This document shows, piece by piece, positions 1 through 5,613 of a stretch of DNA of 5,682 bases. Within the stretch, counting starts at the first letter, position 1; each line of letters opens with the position of its first letter. The notes below the pieces were generated by a model, which ran no database searches, had not been told where the DNA came from, and was given only the letters and a program-made list of their open reading frames with translations. The position numbers were made by a program, and so were the translations under genes. Source of the stretch: an uncultured Clostridia bacterium (GTDB taxonomy: Bacteria > Bacillota > Clostridia > Christensenellales > Borkfalkiaceae); NCBI GenBank assembly GCA_934273135.1, contig CAKQSU010000085.1:1-5682 (forward strand), written 5' to 3'.

Positions 1-2
1 TT

Positions 3-662
3 TTATTTCTTCATCTTTTCAACCTGCGCGGCTACTTCGTCGGCAAGGTTTTCGCTCTTCTTCTGCAAGCCTTCGCCCATTTCGAAGCGAACGAATCTTC
101 TTACGGAAATCTTTTCGCCGATGGTTGCGGTAGCTTCGACTACAAGCTGGCTAATGGTCTTGGACGGGTCTTTTACGAACTTCTGGTTCATAAGGCAGTT
201 GTCGTCGTAAAAGCTCTTAATTCTGCCTTCAACCATTCTTTCGACGATAGCTTCGGGCTTACCCTCTTCGAGCGCCTGAGCTTTAAGAATAGCCTTTTCT
301 TTTTCGATAACGTCGGCGGGAACTTCTTCCGCGGTAAGGTACTGCGGGTTAGCCGCCGCGATGTGCAAGCATATATCGTGAGCAAGGTTCTTGAACTGAT
401 CGCCGCGGGCAACGAAGTCCGTTTCGCAGTTAAGCTCCAAAAGCACGCCGATTTTGCCGCCCATGTGAATGTAGCTGTCAACAATGCCTTCGGCGGCGAT
501 CCTGCCGGCTTTTTTAGCGGCTTTCGCCATACCTTTTTCTCTCAAATAATCCACGGCTTTGTCCATGTCTCCGTTCGTTTCGGTAAGAGCCGTTTTGCAA
601 TCCATCATGCCGCAGCCCGTTCTTTCACGCAAAGTCTTTACGTCTTGTGCAGTAAAACTCAT
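3..662 (-). CDS. tsf: Elongation factor Ts, short form
   Basis: Translation elongation factor Ts is the cytoplasmic guanine-nucleotide exchange factor that releases GDP from EF-Tu so that it can reload with GTP. The 219-residue product starts with the UBA-like N-terminal domain (about residues 1-55), which carries the family signature around TGCGMMDCK and a [13 protein letters not shown] stretch. The core follows, with the hallmark TDFVAR motif at residues 81-86 (family knowledge: this region inserts near the EF-Tu nucleotide site). The C-terminal part contains an [14 protein letters not shown] block and ends FVRFEMGEG plus a charged helix. E. coli EF-Ts is 283 residues, so this is the compact form found in many Gram-positive and thermophilic bacteria, probably with one core subdomain; it is not a truncation, because start and stop are both present. 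The start has an AGGAGA site 7 bases upstream. It lies 50 bases downstream of rpsB, the usual arrangement, and is probably co-transcribed with it. Confidence 0.97.
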   Translation of the reverse strand: MSFTAQDVKTLRERTGCGMMDCKTALTETNGDMDKAVDYLREKGMAKAAKKAGRIAAEGIVDSYIHMGGKIGVLLELNCETDFVARGDQFKNLAHDICLHIAAANPQYLTAEEVPADVIEKEKAILKAQALEEGKPEAIVERMVEGRIKSFYDDNCLMNQKFVKDPSKTISQLVVEATATIGEKISVRRFVRFEMGEGLQKKSENLADEVAAQVEKMKK

Positions 663-712
663 AATTTCGTCTCCTAAAAATATATTTTGAATATTGCTTA
701 CGCGAGAAAAGC

Positions 713-1543
713 TTACTCGGCTTTTTCCTCGGTAGCTTCAGCCGCAACTTCTTCGGCTTCTTCTTTAACTTCTTCCTTAGCTTCTTCCTTTTCTTCGACA
801 GCCGCGAGAGCTTCCGCCTTAGCCTTAGCCGCTTCTTCTCTCATTCTGATAACGGCGTCTTCGCCCTGCTTGCCTTCGATAACCGCGTCCGCGATAATGG
901 AAGTGATGAGCTTAACGGCTTTGATAGCGTCGTCGTTAGCGGAGATAACGTAATCGATAAGGTCCGGGTCGCAGTTGGTATCGGTGATGGCTACTACCGG
1001 GATATTGAGCTTCTTGGCTTCCTTAACCGCGATTTCTTCGCAAGACGGGTCTACTACGAACATAATGTCGGGCAGAGTTCTCATTTCTCTTATACCGCCG
1101 AGGTTAAGATTGAGTTTTTCTCTTTCCGCTTTGAGCGCCAAAACTTCTTTTTTGGGAAGAAGGTCGAATTCGCCCGTTTTTTCCATCTGGTCGAGCTTGT
1201 TGAGCCTTTCGACTCTCGAACGAATGGTCTTGAAGTTTGTGAGCGTGCCGCCGAGCCAACGATTGTTTACGTAAAACATACCGCAACGTTCGGCTTCCTG
1301 CTGGATAGCTTCCTGCGCTTGTCTCTTGGTGCCTACGAAAAGAACGGTCTTGTTGTCCTTAACGCTGTCGGCAACGAATCTATAAGCCGATTCGATAAGC
1401 TTAATGGTGATTTGCAAGTCGATGATATGGATATCGTTTCTTGCGCCGAAGATATACTTCTTCATCTTAGGGTTCCATCTTCTCGTCTGGTGACCGAAAT
1501 GTACGCCGGCTTCGAGAAGCTGCTTCATAGTGGTAACTTCCAT
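713..1543 (-). CDS. rpsB: 30S ribosomal protein S2
   Basis: Ribosomal protein S2 is a late-assembling protein of the small subunit that sits between head and body and helps recruit S1-type function and mRNA. The 276-residue product matches the family from its first residues: [21 protein letters not shown] near the N-terminus, then [43 protein letters not shown], and the PDIMFVVDP and [15 protein letters not shown] blocks. The usual S2 core is about 230-240 residues. The last 35-40 residues are an extra tail made almost only of Glu, Ala, Lys and Val, probably a flexible or helical acidic extension. I chose the start at [10 protein letters not shown] because GGAGGT lies 7 bases upstream; the inner Met (residue 6) is not so well placed. 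It is the first gene of the rpsB-tsf operon and has its own promoter and a hairpin-bearing leader. Confidence 0.98.
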   Translation of the reverse strand: MEVTTMKQLLEAGVHFGHQTRRWNPKMKKYIFGARNDIHIIDLQITIKLIESAYRFVADSVKDNKTVLFVGTKRQAQEAIQQEAERCGMFYVNNRWLGGTLTNFKTIRSRVERLNKLDQMEKTGEFDLLPKKEVLALKAEREKLNLNLGGIREMRTLPDIMFVVDPSCEEIAVKEAKKLNIPVVAITDTNCDPDLIDYVISANDDAIKAVKLITSIIADAVIEGKQGEDAVIRMREEAAKAKAEALAAVEEKEEAKEEVKEEAEEVAAEATEEKAE

Positions 1544-1550
1544 GTGTTGT

Positions 1551-1568
1551 ACCTCCGTTAATCCTCCT
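1551..1568 (-). promoter_or_regulatory. Tandem Shine-Dalgarno-like sites before rpsB
   Basis: Reading the minus strand, AGGAGG (1563-1568) is followed by GGAGGT (1551-1556), the latter 7 bases before the rpsB ATG. The proximal site fits the S2 start. No start codon lies between the two, so the distal one does not serve a separate gene; it may be a standby ribosome site or simply a purine-rich leader. Confidence 0.6.
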
Positions 1569-1593
1569 TGCCAAGCCTTTTAAAGGGGAAAAC

Positions 1594-1624
1594 GCAACGC
1601 ACGAGTAAAAGAATTTTGCGTTGC
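1594..1624 (-). promoter_or_regulatory. Leader hairpin in rpsB 5' untranslated region
   Basis: A perfect 8-bp inverted repeat is visible: GCAACGCA at 1594-1601 and TGCGTTGC at 1617-1624, with a 15-base loop. It falls in the predicted rpsB leader, about 50 bases before the start codon. S2 in E. coli is known to repress its own operon through the leader mRNA; whether this hairpin has a similar role is inference. No uridine tract follows it, so it is not an intrinsic terminator. Confidence 0.5.
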
Positions 1625-1671
1625 CACGGAATTCCCGCGCTTAAAGCAAGTGTGAATTTTCATACGGTGCT

Positions 1672-1700
1672 ATTTTATCATATATAAGAATAAATTGCAA
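1672..1700 (-). promoter_or_regulatory. Sigma-A type promoter of rpsB-tsf
   Basis: On the minus strand, TTGCAA (-35, 1695-1700) is separated by exactly 17 bases from TAAAAT (-10, 1672-1677). The sequence upstream of the -35 box is A-rich (a run of seven A, then further A/T tracts to about 1735), resembling an UP element, as expected for a strongly expressed ribosomal-protein operon. Transcription should begin near 1665, giving a leader of about 120 bases. Confidence 0.75.
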
Positions 1701-1740
1701 CCGTTTTTTTAACGTTTTCGATATTTTTATAATCGCCCTC

Positions 1741-1890
1741 GCTCAGCTCGTGCGAACGCACGAATATCGATTGCCGCTTGTGGCAAATATCGATTTACGT
1801 AAATATCCCCTCATCCACCGTCGCCGCGACGACGGTCCCCCTTCTCCACAAAGCTCGGCTTTGCCGAGCGGGCGAAGGTTGATTTTACCT
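1741..1890. repeat. Cluster of small palindromes (REP/MITE-like)
   Basis: This 150-base stretch has no credible gene but is dense in symmetry. From left to right: a 7-bp stem TCGTGCG/CGCACGA (1748-1763, 2-base loop); a direct repeat AATATCGATT at 1763-1772 and 1786-1795 that brackets a small TTGCC/GGCAA hairpin (1771-1786); a 7-bp stem ACCGTCG/CGACGGT (1817-1836, 6-base loop); and a 7-bp stem GCTCGGC/GCCGAGC (1853-1869, loop TTT). The CCCCTCATCCACCG and GGTCCCCCTTCTCC segments around the third stem resemble, from memory, dispersed palindromic repeats common between genes of gut Bacillota. Copy number in the genome cannot be seen from this window. Confidence 0.55.
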
Positions 1891-1917
1891 TTCAACTTTC
1901 AACTTTCAATTTTCAAC
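1890..1917. repeat. 7-bp tandem repeat, four units
   Basis: Four units of exactly seven bases follow one another: TTTCAAC (1890-1896), TTTCAAC (1897-1903), TTTCAAT (1904-1910) and TTTCAAC (1911-1917). The same heptad, in both orientations, makes up the repeat field at 5473-5602, so this is one local copy of a dispersed short repeat. It lies immediately past the terminator of the large secreted-protein gene. Confidence 0.8.
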
Positions 1918-1919
1918 TT

Positions 1920-1961
1920 AAAAAATCCCCGCGGGGAGGAATGAAGTAAAACCCCGCGAGG
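1920..1961 (-). terminator. Intrinsic terminator after the large secreted-protein gene
   Basis: On the minus strand, CCTCGCGGGG (1952-1961) pairs with CCCCGCGGGG (1927-1936) across a 15-base loop, giving a 10-bp GC-rich stem with a single G-U pair. One A and then six T (1925-1920) follow. This is a textbook Rho-independent terminator placed 26 bases past the stop codon at 1988. It should insulate the accessory module from rpsB-tsf. Confidence 0.85.
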
Positions 1962-1987
1962 AAAAACTATGGTGGAGTGTCTGTGAA

Positions 1988-4501
1988 TTAGGAAACAGTG
2001 AACGTGTGAGCGTAGTCAGTAGGCAAGAATACTTTTTCACTGTCAACAAAACCAGAACCGCTCTTCATTATGATTTGCGCAGACAAAACGTAATCGCCCG
2101 CTTCGCTATTGCCGCCGAGAGCTGCTTTAAGCAAGTCGTTAAAATTTTTCAAGTTTTGTCCATCGGTACTACGCATCATAATATACAAATTCGTATAGCC
2201 GTCATTTTCCGTCCAACCGATAAGACCAAAGCTTTTATCTCCCGCATATAGCACATTTTTTATCATTTTAAAGCTTCCGCGTGAAGTCTTAGACTCATCG
2301 TCTTTTTTATAAAGGTCAAAAAGTATATAATCGACAAAACCGTTAGCAAGATAATCTATTTTTTCTGTTATTTCACCATTTGTCACCATTATACGGTTAG
2401 CTTCAAGAGCGTCATGAGCTGCATTATATCTGAATATATCCCCAACGTTATCTTCTGTAAGAGGAACTATCGCCGAGCCGGCTTCTCTTATTATTCTTAG
2501 CCCGTAATAATCTGATTCAGCAGAATAGCAATAACTATCTTTTACAACGGAAGTCGCAACGTAATTGCTAACAGGATATGCGTTAGAATACGGATTTCTG
2601 TCCTCACCGTTAAGCGTTAAGTGAATGTAAGCGGGGAGCGTGGCAATCTTTTCGCTATCGAGTTTTACGGTTAATTTAACCGTGTAATTTGCTTTATCAA
2701 CATTAGGACTACCCACTATATCAAGTTCTTGCACTCCGGAACCTTCGGTGAAAAGTCTGTACCTATTGTTATTAGAAACACAGTCAATAAAATCGATAGT
2801 CAACAAAATATCGTCACCGAAAATCTCCATAGCCGTAGATTTAACGGCAAAGTTAGAAATCATAACCGCAGATTTACCCCAGAACTTGCCTGTTCTGTAA
2901 ATGTGTCCGTTGTCCGTAATAATCGTTTTATCCTCTATAGCAGCATAGTAAACGTCCCCGTTTTGGTTTTGAGAAGCTACGTTCACCTTTTCGCCCCTTA
3001 TTTTTACGCCTAAACCGTACGGATTACCGTCGGCAGTTTTATTGCCGTGTTTTTCAGAATATTTTGCTTCATAAGAGGTTATGTCCGCCTTAAAAGTGAT
3101 TTTTCCCGCTATGGAATCATCAATGATATCGGCAAGTGATTTATCCCCGTTATCACTGTCAAAAAGCGTAAATTCGTCAGCAGTGTAGCCTTTAACGTCA
3201 AAAGTATTCACGAAGTAAACCTTGCCGTCTACTTCTTCTATCGTGGTAGTTATACATCTTGCATACAATACTTGAATGTCCGCAACGTAAGTTTTTCCGT
3301 TTACGATAACTTCTGTTGAATCGTCATCTTTTTTGTAAGTTCTTGTTTTATCAACGAGCGTAGCTTCAACTTCGTTATCCTCGTGCGTTTCACCGCACGC
3401 GCAAACGAATCTTGCTTTACTATAATTCAAGCTATAGTCAAGAGTATCTTTTATAATCCCGCTGCCTACAACGTCCTTTCTTTCAAAGTCGGGCTTTGCG
3501 ATAACTTCGGCTAAAGTGCCGTCCGCTTTTAAAAGTTCAACTTGGTCGTAGGCGTGACCGTTGCCCGCCGTTTCAAACGCTTTGGCGGAAACGCCGTAGT
3601 TGTAAACGGCTTTCGTTATTTCGCTCATTTCCGCATTTGCATGCATATTGAGAACGTAAGTATTCACGGAATAGCTCAAAGTCTGCCCGATTTGCGTTTC
3701 GCCGTCCCAAACGGTAACAGTGTACTTTTTGGCAAAGTCTACTACGTTTACGTTTTCATAGCGGAACTTATAGTTGCCGTTTTCTACGATAAACTTATCT
3801 ATAACTTCGTTATCGTTAATTTTTAGCTTTAAAACGGCGTTCTCGCTTAAGGGCTTAATTACGAAATAAAGCGAAACGTTATAGTCAAACCTTATGCCCG
3901 CGCTCACCCATTCATAGCCCGCTTTTGTGCCGCTCAAAGTTGCCTGAACGCTTTCGTCGGGGGCGGCAAAATCGGTTGCGTAAGCCTTTTCTGCGTCCGT
4001 CAAATCTTTGGTTACAAGATTATCCGTTGCGCTTAAATACTTCTTTTGAGCTTCTGCGCCGTAGTTGAGCATGTCAACGGCAAGGGTTTTCATTTTTACG
4101 AATTTTTCGCAAGAGTAATTTTTGAAAGCCTCATCCGTGTTTTTAGCATGAACAAGCGAATATAGGTAATCTTTTACGCTGTAAGTTTTCGTGATGGTTT
4201 CTTCGCCCCTTTTCAAAGCGGCGGTGACGACTTCGTCTAAATATTGCGGGGTTACAAGAGAGAAAGCGGCTTCGCCGTTTTCGACCTTGCCCTCGTACGT
4301 TTCGCCTTTATAGCCGAAAGTCAAAGTATAATCTTCCGTGTAGTTATCAATGCCGAATTTTAAAACGATATTCTCGTTTAAGCTTACTTTTGCGGTAGTA
4401 AAGCTCGGCGCCGTTACGGCGTCAGCCTTAACAAACGTAACCGCGGACAGCATACCGAAAGCAACGGCAGCGGTCGCCAGACAACATATTATTTTTTTCA
4501 T
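1988..4501 (-). CDS. Secreted surface protein with duplicated N-terminal module
   Basis: The protein is 837 residues, with no function I can assign. It opens with a Sec signal peptide (KK, hydrophobic core to about residue 24, likely cleavage after VKA or ADA, residues 26-28). Two related modules follow, about 31-157 and 185-310. Each has a beta-rich part (LNENIVLKFGID; FDYNVSLYFVIK), then TYSVKDYLYS or SYSVNTYVLN, and then a helix ending MLNYGAEAQKKYL or VYNYGVSAKAFE. The YGA-AQ type module recurs, from memory, in exported proteins of gut Clostridia. A short FVCACGETHED segment (about 365-375) has two close Cys. Residues 376-837 are beta-rich, polar and tyrosine-rich, ending TDYAHTFTVS. There is no LPXTG motif, membrane anchor or catalytic motif that I recognise, so it is probably released or held non-covalently. 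I chose the Met at 4501 over one 19 codons upstream (4558) because the signal peptide starts there, with an ideal AAGGAGGG site 7 bases before it. It is coupled to the 47-residue gene upstream. Confidence 0.85.
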   Translation of the reverse strand: MKKIICCLATAAVAFGMLSAVTFVKADAVTAPSFTTAKVSLNENIVLKFGIDNYTEDYTLTFGYKGETYEGKVENGEAAFSLVTPQYLDEVVTAALKRGEETITKTYSVKDYLYSLVHAKNTDEAFKNYSCEKFVKMKTLAVDMLNYGAEAQKKYLSATDNLVTKDLTDAEKAYATDFAAPDESVQATLSGTKAGYEWVSAGIRFDYNVSLYFVIKPLSENAVLKLKINDNEVIDKFIVENGNYKFRYENVNVVDFAKKYTVTVWDGETQIGQTLSYSVNTYVLNMHANAEMSEITKAVYNYGVSAKAFETAGNGHAYDQVELLKADGTLAEVIAKPDFERKDVVGSGIIKDTLDYSLNYSKARFVCACGETHEDNEVEATLVDKTRTYKKDDDSTEVIVNGKTYVADIQVLYARCITTTIEEVDGKVYFVNTFDVKGYTADEFTLFDSDNGDKSLADIIDDSIAGKITFKADITSYEAKYSEKHGNKTADGNPYGLGVKIRGEKVNVASQNQNGDVYYAAIEDKTIITDNGHIYRTGKFWGKSAVMISNFAVKSTAMEIFGDDILLTIDFIDCVSNNNRYRLFTEGSGVQELDIVGSPNVDKANYTVKLTVKLDSEKIATLPAYIHLTLNGEDRNPYSNAYPVSNYVATSVVKDSYCYSAESDYYGLRIIREAGSAIVPLTEDNVGDIFRYNAAHDALEANRIMVTNGEITEKIDYLANGFVDYILFDLYKKDDESKTSRGSFKMIKNVLYAGDKSFGLIGWTENDGYTNLYIMMRSTDGQNLKNFNDLLKAALGGNSEAGDYVLSAQIIMKSGSGFVDSEKVFLPTDYAHTFTVS

Positions 4502-4508
4502 TGTTTTT

Positions 4509-4516
4509 CCCTCCTT
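4509..4516 (-). promoter_or_regulatory. Ribosome binding site deciding the large-gene start
   Basis: Minus-strand AAGGAGGG lies 7 bases before the ATG at 4501 and overlaps the TAA stop (4515-4517) of the upstream 47-residue gene. It fixes the start of the large protein and makes translational coupling between the two genes likely. Confidence 0.85.
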
Positions 4517-4658
4517 AAGGCTGTTCAAAGTTCTTCCAACCTGTGGCTTTGTCCTCATCGCCGTCGTTGCCGAAAGGAGTCGACGTAACGATGACGTTTT
4601 CGGCTTGAACGGAAATTATTTCTACTTCCGTCGCCTCGTAAAACTTTCTTTTTAACAT
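4515..4658 (-). CDS. 47-residue hypothetical protein upstream of the surface protein
   Basis: A small protein of unknown function. It begins MLKRKFYEATEVEIISVQAE and continues NVIVTSTPFGNDGDEDKA before ending WKNFEQP. There is no signal peptide or membrane segment. The layout is a basic start, a Tyr-Glu-Ala/Pro-like turn, a short beta-prone stretch (VEIISV), a E-N-V-I-V-T-S motif (residues 20-26) and an acidic Gly/Asp-rich tail. From memory, many gut Clostridia encode similar short proteins with a Y-E-x-P-E-x-E-[IV]-I and D-V-I-x-T-S pattern, usually annotated hypothetical; I know of no established role. I chose the start at 4658 because AGGGAG (4668-4673) lies 9 bases upstream; an upstream Met in the same frame (4715) falls within the hairpin zone and has no such site. 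The stop codon is 13 bases before the large gene's ATG, within its ribosome binding site, so both are read from one mRNA. Alternatives are a regulatory leader peptide or a peptide precursor. Confidence 0.72.
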   Translation of the reverse strand: MLKRKFYEATEVEIISVQAENVIVTSTPFGNDGDEDKATGWKNFEQP

Positions 4659-4667
4659 AAATTCATT

Positions 4668-4673
4668 CTCCCT
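4668..4673 (-). promoter_or_regulatory. Ribosome binding site of the 47-residue gene
   Basis: Minus-strand AGGGAG sits 9 bases before the ATG at 4658. A closer ATG at 4666 is in another frame and only about a base away, too close to be used. This site is the main reason to treat the small frame as a real gene. Confidence 0.65.
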
Positions 4674-4691
4674 GATAAGATATTTTTTTGG

Positions 4692-4773
4692 TTTGCTCGC
4701 GCCTATCGCGAGCAAAAGCTCCTCTCCCGGGAGAGGAGCCTACACAAAGACTTCCTCTCGGGAGCGTTTTTTT
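4692..4773. other. Hairpin cluster between lipoprotein and small gene; possible terminator/attenuator
   Basis: Two strong palindromes sit side by side: a 10-bp stem TTTGCTCGCG/CGCGAGCAAA (4692-4716, 5-base loop) and a perfect 22-base palindrome at 4718-4739 (half-site GCTCCTCTCCC). On the minus strand, four T follow the latter, which could make a weak terminator for the lipoprotein gene. The segment 4753-4765 can also pair with part of the large palindrome (AGAGGA with TCCTCT, and CTCCC with GGGAG), so two alternative folds compete. On the plus strand the second fold is followed by seven T (4767-4773), giving a good terminator shape in the direction opposite to the genes. Bidirectional terminator, attenuator or inserted palindromic repeat are all possible. 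Confidence 0.5.
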
Positions 4774-4774
4774 G

Positions 4775-5440
4775 TTACATTTCGCCTCTTTTGGAGGGGT
4801 TATCGGTCTTGGGAGTCCAGCTTAAGTTAGTGGTGCTTTTGACCTTTATGCAGTCAACGCACGGACCGACGGTTTTGCCGTTAGCCTGAAGTTTGTTTTC
4901 GATAACGGTCAACTTAAGGACGTTTTCGCCCGCCTTGAAAGCCGCGCTCGTGGTAACTTTGATTTCGGTGAAAACCATTTGAGAAATTTCGCTACCCTTA
5001 ACTTTTTTCGGCGTGTAAGTTATTTCCTTACCGTTGAGTTCGACTTTCAAAATGGTCGGTCCGAATTCTATGTCGCCGTGTTCGGAGCCTAAAAGCATAG
5101 TGATTGAGCCGTTCGCCGCCGCTTCCGCCGTAAATTTGAATTCGAGCGTTAAGTTGGCGGTGTAAGTGTAGCCGACAAAATAGCCGTTGCTCCACATTTT
5201 CTTCTGTGCGTCGGTAGCGTCGCCGTAAATCATGTTAACGCCTTGTTGGTCGGAAGAAATTCCCGCACCCCTTACGTCGTCGAGATTGATATATTCCGCT
5301 TCCATAGTGAGTTCTTTGCTGCCCGTCGACCCGCCCGGGGTCGAGGAATCGTCTCCGCCGTTGTCACAAGCGGTAAACGCGAACGAACAAATGACGAGCA
5401 ATGTAGCGATTATCGCCGTGAAAAGTCTTTTTAGTTTCAT
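4775..5440 (-). CDS. Lipoprotein with carbohydrate-binding-module-like domain
   Basis: The 221-residue exported lipoprotein has a basic N-terminus (KLKR), a hydrophobic core and a lipobox AFTAC with Cys25 as the predicted lipidated residue. A flexible Asp/Ser/Gly/Thr/Pro-rich tether follows (26-41). The rest (about 43-203) looks like one beta-sandwich of the CBM6/CBM35 kind. It opens with MEAEY (residues 46-50; EAE at this place commonly binds structural calcium in the family). It then has a glycine-rich region, LKVELNGKEI (131-140), AAFKAGENVLKLTV (166-179) and a closing VGPCVDCIKVKS (191-202), where the family often has G-P-N-x-D-x-I. The pair C194 and C197 is unusual. No catalytic domain is fused to it, so it would act as a membrane-tethered glycan-binding protein; this is inference from weak motifs. 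I chose the Met at 5440 over one at 5497 because it gives the signal peptide directly and has AGGAG upstream. Confidence 0.82.
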   Translation of the reverse strand: MKLKRLFTAIIATLLVICSFAFTACDNGGDDSSTPGGSTGSKELTMEAEYINLDDVRGAGISSDQQGVNMIYGDATDAQKKMWSNGYFVGYTYTANLTLEFKFTAEAAANGSITMLLGSEHGDIEFGPTILKVELNGKEITYTPKKVKGSEISQMVFTEIKVTTSAAFKAGENVLKLTVIENKLQANGKTVGPCVDCIKVKSTTNLSWTPKTDNPSKRGEM

Positions 5441-5451
5441 TTTTTTGTACA

Positions 5452-5456
5452 CTCCT
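5452..5456 (-). promoter_or_regulatory. Ribosome binding site of the lipoprotein gene
   Basis: Minus-strand AGGAG lies 11 bases before the ATG at 5440, a slightly long but workable spacing. It supports this start over the upstream Met at 5497, which would place repeat sequence in the coding region. Confidence 0.65.
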
Positions 5457-5472
5457 GTATTTATTTTTTTGA

Positions 5473-5602
5473 GTTGAAAATTATCGTATGCACGCATACA
5501 AGTTGAAAATTGAGAGTTGAAAGTTGAAAATTGTGGATTGATTGAAAGTTGAAAGACAGTCGGCGAAAAACTTTCAACTTTCCGCTTTCAACTTTCAATT
5601 TT
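5473..5602. repeat. Degenerate 7-bp repeat field with nested inverted repeats
   Basis: On the plus strand GTTGAAA-type heptads occur at 5473-5479, 5502-5508, 5516-5522, 5523-5529 and 5548-5554, mixed with variants such as ATTGAGA and ATTGAAA. After 5570 the same heptad appears inverted (TTTCAAC at 5572-5578 and 5586-5592, TTTCAAT at 5593-5599). This makes a perfect 12-bp stem, GAAAGTTGAAAG (5544-5555) with CTTTCAACTTTC (5571-5582), around a 15-base loop. An outer pair, 5506-5523 with 5585-5602, matches at 17 of 18 positions. It is the same heptad family as at 1890-1917. It may work as a termination or mRNA-end structure for the gene ending at 5614, but no T-run follows the inner stem on the minus strand. 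Confidence 0.7.
5480..5508 (-). promoter_or_regulatory. Possible promoter of the lipoprotein gene with operator-like palindrome
   Basis: Minus-strand GATAAT (5480-5485) is a fair -10 box about 40 bases before the start codon. The hexamer 17 bases further upstream (TTTCAA, 5503-5508) is a poor -35 box. Between them lies a 14-base palindrome, GTATGC/GCATAC with a 2-base centre (5486-5499), where a repressor would block polymerase. This is suggestive only. Confidence 0.3.
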
Positions 5603-5613
5603 TATTATCCTTA

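Noticed and set aside
188..1561. Several open frames on either strand within tsf and rpsB (for example 188-484, 363-677, 975-1274, 1104-1286)
   Set aside because: All lie inside two unmistakable core genes in other frames and show no independent start signals.
1750..1944. Plus-strand open frame of 64 codons in the rpsB upstream spacer
   Set aside because: It is composed of palindromes, the heptad repeat and half of the terminator; there is no ribosome binding site and the translation has no protein-like pattern.
1988..3400. Horizontal transfer of the 3' part of the large gene from apparent AT-richness
   Set aside because: It reads slightly more AT-rich than rpsB-tsf, but that is a visual impression; ribosomal genes have biased codon use and no measured contrast is available.
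4502..4558. A 19-codon N-terminal extension of the large secreted protein starting at 4558
   Set aside because: It would put non-hydrophobic residues before a clean signal peptide, lacks a well-placed ribosome binding site, and overlaps the end of the small gene in another frame; AAGGAGGG points to the Met at 4501.
4350..4655. Plus-strand open frame of about 100 codons opposite the small gene and the large-gene start
   Set aside because: It is the complement of two well-supported minus-strand genes and has no ribosome binding site; its apparent hydrophobicity mirrors the signal peptide codons.
4692..4739. rRNA, tRNA or riboswitch in the hairpin cluster
   Set aside because: The stems are simple palindromes with tiny loops; there is no cloverleaf, T-loop sequence or ligand-core motif that I can recognise.
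5441..5497. A 19-codon extension of the lipoprotein starting at 5497
   Set aside because: It would turn repeat sequence and the ribosome binding site into coding sequence and bury the signal peptide; AGGAG upstream of 5440 fits the shorter form.
5473..5602. CRISPR array in the heptad repeat field
   Set aside because: The units are only seven bases, without the 25-40 base repeats and unique spacers of a CRISPR array, and no cas gene is nearby.
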